From Streptomyces exfoliatus (GTDB taxonomy: Bacteria > Actinomycetota > Actinomycetes > Streptomycetales > Streptomycetaceae), in assembly GCF_000725545.1 (NCBI RefSeq), contig NZ_JNZP01000029.1:1-64000 (forward strand): a stretch of DNA of 64,000 nucleotides. Reading direction: 5' to 3'. A model generated the notes under the pieces. That model saw only the letters and a program-made list of their open reading frames with translations. It ran no database searches and was not told where the DNA came from. Positions 60,685 through 64,000 of this stretch are shown one piece after another. How positions within the stretch are numbered: position 1 is the first letter of the stretch; each line of letters begins with the position of its first letter. The position numbers and the translations under genes were made by a program.

Positions 60685-62044
60685 GGCGTGCGGTCGGCGC
60701 GGGTGGTGCGGTGCGGGGGTGGGCCTTCATGTGGAGGTCCCGGAGTTCGAGGGTCACCGCCGCCGCCAGGCGGCCTCGGTGGGTCGGCAGGTGTTCCAGG
60801 CGCCATCGTGCGGCGATGGTCGCGAGGGCGACGGTCGCCTCGGTCATGCTGAAGGAGTCGCCGATGCATTTGCGGGCGCCCGCGGCGAAGGGGAGGAAGG
60901 CGTGGCGGGGCGGTTGGGGGTGCGGGGCGGCCCAGCGGTCGGGGGCGAAGGCTTCGGGGTCGGGGTAGAGGTCCGGCCGGTGGTGGATGAGGTAGGGGCT
61001 GTAGGCGATGCTCGTCCCCGCCGGCAGCGCGTACCCGCCGAGGTGCGTGTCGGCGGTGACCACGCGGGTGAAGAACCAGCCGGGCGGGCGCAGTCGGAGG
61101 GTTTCGGTGATGACGCGCTCGGTCAGTGGTAGGCGCGGCAGGTCGGCGTGGGTGGCCGGGGCGCCGGCCAGGACGGTGTCGACCTCGGCGTGCACGCCCC
61201 GCTCGACTTCGGGGTGGCGGGCCAGCAGGTCCAGGGCCGAGGACAGCGTGGCGGCGGTGCTCTCGATGCCGGCCAGGACGAAGGAGACGACCGTGTCGCT
61301 GATCTCGGCGCCGGTCATCCCGGGGCGGTCGTCCTCGGGGTCGTGGGCCGCCACCAGGGCCGAGAGCAGATCGCCGTGGTCGACGCCGTCGGCGCGGCGC
61401 TGGGCGATGATGCGCCCGACGGTGTCGTGCAGGCGGGCGCGGGCGGCGAGGTGGGCGCGGTTGCCCGGGGTGGGCAGACGATCCAGCGGCGGGATCAGGA
61501 ACATGCGCTGGTAGAGGCTCTTGACCACAGTGGTGACATCGTCGACCAGACGGCCGTGCGCGGTCGAGGGCAGGGTGTCGGAGAACAGGGTCGCCGTGAT
61601 GATTCTGGAGCTGGTCGTCATCATCTCGGCGGGGACGTCCAGGACCTGGCCGGGGCTCCAGGAATCGGTCGTCTCCTGCACGCAGCCGGTCATGGCCCGT
61701 GCGTAGTCCGGAAGCCGGGCCTGGTGGAAGGCCGGCTGGGACAGCCGCCGGAGCCGGCGGTGCGCTTGGTGCCGGCAGGAGACCACTCCGTCGCCGATCA
61801 CCTCTCGTAGGCGGTCGTAGAGCGGGCCGCCCTTGTCGAAGACGCGGTCGTCCAGCAGAGCCCGCCGGGTCAGTTCCGGATCGCAGATCACGATGACGGC
61901 GAGGGGGCCGAGCCGGATGCGGACCAGCTCGCCGAGGTCGGGCAGCGAGTTCAGGAACGCCAGCGGATCCCGCAGCAGCGGAACGACGTGCCCGATCAGG
62001 GGCAGCGCCCGGGGTGCGGTGGGGATCGCACCGACCTCCTTCAT
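60665..62044 (-). CDS. cytochrome P450, PtlI-like
   Basis: A 459-residue soluble P450. The ATG start MKEVGAIPTAPRALPLIGHV was preferred over a GTG 39 codons upstream because homology to terpene P450s begins here. Family marks: I-helix VSFVLAGIESTAATLSSAL, with E-S where A/G-x-(D/E)-T is typical; ExxR in VITETLRLRPPGWFF; and the heme loop FLPFAAGARKCIGDSFSM with Cys393 as iron ligand. The N-terminal region (LLRDPLAFLNSLPDLGELVR) resembles pentalenene oxygenase PtlI and related CYP183-type enzymes. No terpene cyclase or ferredoxin gene lies in the window, so the substrate is unknown. Confidence 0.9.
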   Translation of the reverse strand: MKEVGAIPTAPRALPLIGHVVPLLRDPLAFLNSLPDLGELVRIRLGPLAVIVICDPELTRRALLDDRVFDKGGPLYDRLREVIGDGVVSCRHQAHRRLRRLSQPAFHQARLPDYARAMTGCVQETTDSWSPGQVLDVPAEMMTTSSRIITATLFSDTLPSTAHGRLVDDVTTVVKSLYQRMFLIPPLDRLPTPGNRAHLAARARLHDTVGRIIAQRRADGVDHGDLLSALVAAHDPEDDRPGMTGAEISDTVVSFVLAGIESTAATLSSALDLLARHPEVERGVHAEVDTVLAGAPATHADLPRLPLTERVITETLRLRPPGWFFTRVVTADTHLGGYALPAGTSIAYSPYLIHHRPDLYPDPEAFAPDRWAAPHPQPPRHAFLPFAAGARKCIGDSFSMTEATVALATIAARWRLEHLPTHRGRLAAAVTLELRDLHMKAHPRTAPPAPTARLRSEHP

Positions 62045-62362
62045 GGCGCGCCGCGGTTCCTCTGGGCCGGTCCCCTCGTCGGGCGACCGTGGGCAAGGAC
62101 GTCGGCCGTCCGTCGGCACGGCATCCGGCTGCGGCGCTCGGTGATCATCTCGCTCATCCACTCGACGTATCTAGCGCGGCCTTCGCCGTCACAGGCGTCC
62201 CGGCCGGGAAACGGCAGGTCAGCGTCCGTCACCCGGGTCGTTGTCAGGTTGACGAGCGGTGGCTCCGACGGGCGGCGCTTCAGAGGGGGTTCGGACCTCT
62301 GATCGATTGTCAGTGGTGGGTGAGACGTTAGGAGCATCGATCCGGAAAGAGGGGGAGTCGCC
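62045..62362. other. divergent P450/VWA intergenic region
   Basis: The region separates the divergent P450 and VWA genes. Leftward frames here show no domain. No convincing promoter boxes are visible. Confidence 0.35.
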
Positions 62363-63403
62363 TTGTCCGTGACCCAGAACTACATCAACCACGTCGCTCT
62401 CGTGCTGGACGCCAGTTCGTCCATGTCGCGGCTGAGCGGCAAGGTCGTCGAAGTCGCCGACCAGCAGATCGCCTACCTCGCCCGCCGGTCCAGGGAGCTG
62501 GACCAGGAGACCCGCGTCACGGTGTACGTGTTCGCGGACAAGGTCCAGTGCGTCATCTACGACAAGGACGTGCTGCGGATGCCGTCCCTGAAGCAGCTGT
62601 ACCGGGTCGGTGGCATGACGGCCCTGCTGGCGGCCGCGCTGAAGTCGCAGGGGGAGCTGGCGCAGACGGCCCAGTTGTACGGCGACCACAGCTTCCTGAC
62701 GTTCGTGCTCACCGACGGGCAGGAGAACGCGAGCCACCGCTGCCCGGGTGCGCCCTCCAAGGAGCCCCGCGAACTGGTCCGGGCCGTGGCCGAGATGATC
62801 GCGACGCAGCAGGACAACTGGACGCTGGCCGTCCTCGTTCCGGACCAGATGGGCAAGCGCGAGGCCATGCAGTACGGCTTCCCGAAGGACAACATCGCCA
62901 TCTGGGACGCCACGAGCACCCAGGGCCTCGAAGAGGCCGGTCAGGTCATCCAGGAGGCCACCGAGAAGTTCATGGTGGGCCGCACCAAGGGCATCCGGGG
63001 GTCCCGGGCCGTGTTCTCCGCGGGTGCGGAGGCGGTCAACAAGGACACCATCAAGGCGGCCGGCCTCACCCCGGTGAAGCAGTCGGACTACCGGCTGATT
63101 CCGGTGGCTCGCGACGCGGGCATCCGGGACTGGGTCGTCGAATCCGGTCACACGTACCGCACCGGTGGTGCCTTCTACCAGCTCAGCAAGCCGGAGAAGA
63201 TCCAGGCCCGGAAGCAGATCGCGGTCCTGGAGAAGCAGACCGACCTGGTGTACACCGGGCCCGAGGCCCGGTCCCTTCTCGGTCTGCCGGACGTGGAGGT
63301 ACGCGTCAAGCCGGACCACAACGACGAGTTCACGATCTTCGTGCAGAGCACCAGCGTCAACCGGAAGCTCGTGTCGAACACCCGGCTTCTGCTCATGAAC
63401 TGA
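62363..63403 (+). CDS. VWA-domain protein
   Basis: A 346-residue cytoplasmic protein from a TTG start; GGGGGAG seven bases upstream decides it. Residues 8-190 are a von Willebrand A domain with an intact MIDAS: D16-A-S18-S-S20 in VALVLDASSSMSRL, the Thr in GGMTALLAAALKS and the Asp in FVLTDGQENASH. The C-terminal ~130 residues (IPVARDAGIRDWVVESGHTY, YQLSKPEKIQARKQIAVLEK, NDEFTIFVQSTSVNRKLVSN) form a separate domain that I cannot name. VWA proteins usually act as metal-dependent binding partners. It is convergent with a P-loop kinase gene, 23 bases away. Confidence 0.8.
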   Translation: MSVTQNYINHVALVLDASSSMSRLSGKVVEVADQQIAYLARRSRELDQETRVTVYVFADKVQCVIYDKDVLRMPSLKQLYRVGGMTALLAAALKSQGELAQTAQLYGDHSFLTFVLTDGQENASHRCPGAPSKEPRELVRAVAEMIATQQDNWTLAVLVPDQMGKREAMQYGFPKDNIAIWDATSTQGLEEAGQVIQEATEKFMVGRTKGIRGSRAVFSAGAEAVNKDTIKAAGLTPVKQSDYRLIPVARDAGIRDWVVESGHTYRTGGAFYQLSKPEKIQARKQIAVLEKQTDLVYTGPEARSLLGLPDVEVRVKPDHNDEFTIFVQSTSVNRKLVSNTRLLLMN

Positions 63404-63426
63404 CCTGACCTCAGCTGATGTGCCGA

Positions 63427-63963
63427 TCAGCGTTCCCGCGCGGGGAGCCGGTCCAGGCCGGTGTCGCGCATGATGCGTTCGACCGTCTCGTGCACGGCGC
63501 TTTCGGCACCGATGACGGTTTCGACGGCGCCGGGCAGCAGGTCCCGCTGCCGGTACCAGCCGCGTAGTTCCGGTTCGCCGAACTCGTTCGCGATGGGCTT
63601 GGTGGCGTGCCGGGCGACAGTCTCCTCGAACGGGACGTCGAGGTAGTAGCCGTGGGTCGGACCGTTGTGGTCGGCGCGCAGCCGGGCCAGCATCTCGCCG
63701 TAGTGGTCGGCGTAGAGGATCCCTTCGACGACGACGTGGTATCCGGCGTCCAGGGCGTAGCGGGCGGTCAGGTCGATCAGGCCGATGTTCACCGCGCCCG
63801 GCCGGTCCCGTTCGCGCAGGACGATCCGGCGGAGGTTGTCCTGGCCGACGAGGGCCAGGCCGCGGCCGAATCTGTCGCGGAGGCCGGCCGCGACGGACGA
63901 CTTGCCCGAGGCGCTGTTGCCTCGCAGCACGACCAGTCGTGTGTCCCGGGTACCCACTGTCAT
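63427..63963 (-). CDS. P-loop kinase, AAA_33 type
   Basis: A 178-residue small nucleotide-dependent kinase. Walker A is LVVLRGNSASGKSSVAAGL (residues 10-28). A DxD-like region is in ALVGQDNLRRIVLRERD, the next strand in GYHVVVEGILYADHYGEMLA, then THGYYLDVPFEETVARHATK, and the lid Arg residues in ELRGWYRQRDLL. This fits the AAA_33/zeta-toxin-like kinase group, which phosphorylates small molecules or antibiotics. The substrate is unknown. The ATG lies close to GAGG. No antitoxin gene is adjacent, so a toxin role is not supported. Confidence 0.8.
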   Translation of the reverse strand: MTVGTRDTRLVVLRGNSASGKSSVAAGLRDRFGRGLALVGQDNLRRIVLRERDRPGAVNIGLIDLTARYALDAGYHVVVEGILYADHYGEMLARLRADHNGPTHGYYLDVPFEETVARHATKPIANEFGEPELRGWYRQRDLLPGAVETVIGAESAVHETVERIMRDTGLDRLPARER

Positions 63964-64000
63964 CCTCGCGAGGCTACCGGCGCGCGGCCGGTACCACCAC

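Noticed and set aside
63427..63963. zeta-type toxin
   Set aside because: The fold is similar, but there is no adjacent epsilon-like antitoxin and the lid region fits small-molecule kinases as well.

Overview
The window looks like part of a Streptomyces (or very close actinomycete) chromosome. The DNA is very GC-rich with few AT-rich patches. GTG and TTG starts are common, often behind GGAGG-type ribosome binding sites. The families present (DUF1206, DUF6924, two-permease oligopeptide-type ABC operons, PadR-DUF1048-DUF1048-DrrAB cassettes, GH35 pairs with LacI) are typical of that genus. No rRNA, tRNA, ribosomal or core metabolic genes are seen. Many genes are truncated or frameshifted and at least eight IS5-type transposase relics are scattered through it. 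This fits an accessory chromosome arm or island better than the conserved core.

Layout. 0-6 kb: a small secreted protein, a secreted M64-type metalloprotease with a coupled secreted partner and a strong terminator, a GNAT acetyltransferase and a MerR regulator. 6-14 kb: an accessory cluster with an Imm10-type immunity protein, a ~164-aa unknown, an IS110 transposase gene split by a ~2.06-kb inserted segment (S1-domain gene, dead IS5 transposase, 144-aa unknown), then a coupled pair encoding a Pro-rich repeat membrane protein and a membrane-anchored Mrr-like nuclease. 14-21 kb: a TerB-like protein, YihY and HlyIII membrane proteins, DUF1206, and remnants of PAP2 and Y-family polymerase genes. 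21-27 kb: IS5 relics bracketing an MMPL exporter and a NarL-type two-component system. 27-29 kb: a second, inverted copy of the S1/164-aa divergent module, here with the 164-aa gene frameshifted. 28.6-34.6 kb: a TetR regulator with an F420-type NADP oxidoreductase, a MOSC protein, and decayed nicotinamidase and SUKH-like genes. 35-38.6 kb: a PadR/DUF1048 operon followed by a DrrAB-like ABC exporter. 38.6-42 kb: IS relics, an allene-oxide-cyclase-barrel secreted protein and a broken ricin-type lectin. 42-48 kb: LacI and two GH35 beta-galactosidases behind a palindromic operator-promoter. 48-53 kb: a lipoprotein, a ComB-type phosphatase, membrane proteins and a PAS/SpoIIE phosphatase. 53-58 kb: a four-gene ABC importer operon behind a Zur-type box. 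58-64 kb: DUF6924, a methyltransferase, a PtlI-like P450, a VWA protein and a P-loop kinase.

Functional units. (1) A zinc- or metal-responsive importer of peptides or metallophores: lipoprotein, fused permease, OppD- and OppF-like ATPases, with successive gene overlaps. (2) A LacI-controlled beta-galactoside utilisation locus that has lost most of its transporter gene. (3) A PadR-controlled drug-efflux type cassette. (4) A two-component system next to an RND-type exporter. (5) Possible conflict or defence genes (Imm10, S1/164-aa module, membrane Mrr pair), mostly in the most rearranged part of the window.

All calls rest on reading motifs, starts and spacing by eye. No database search was possible, so family names for poorly known proteins are from memory and are marked as such.
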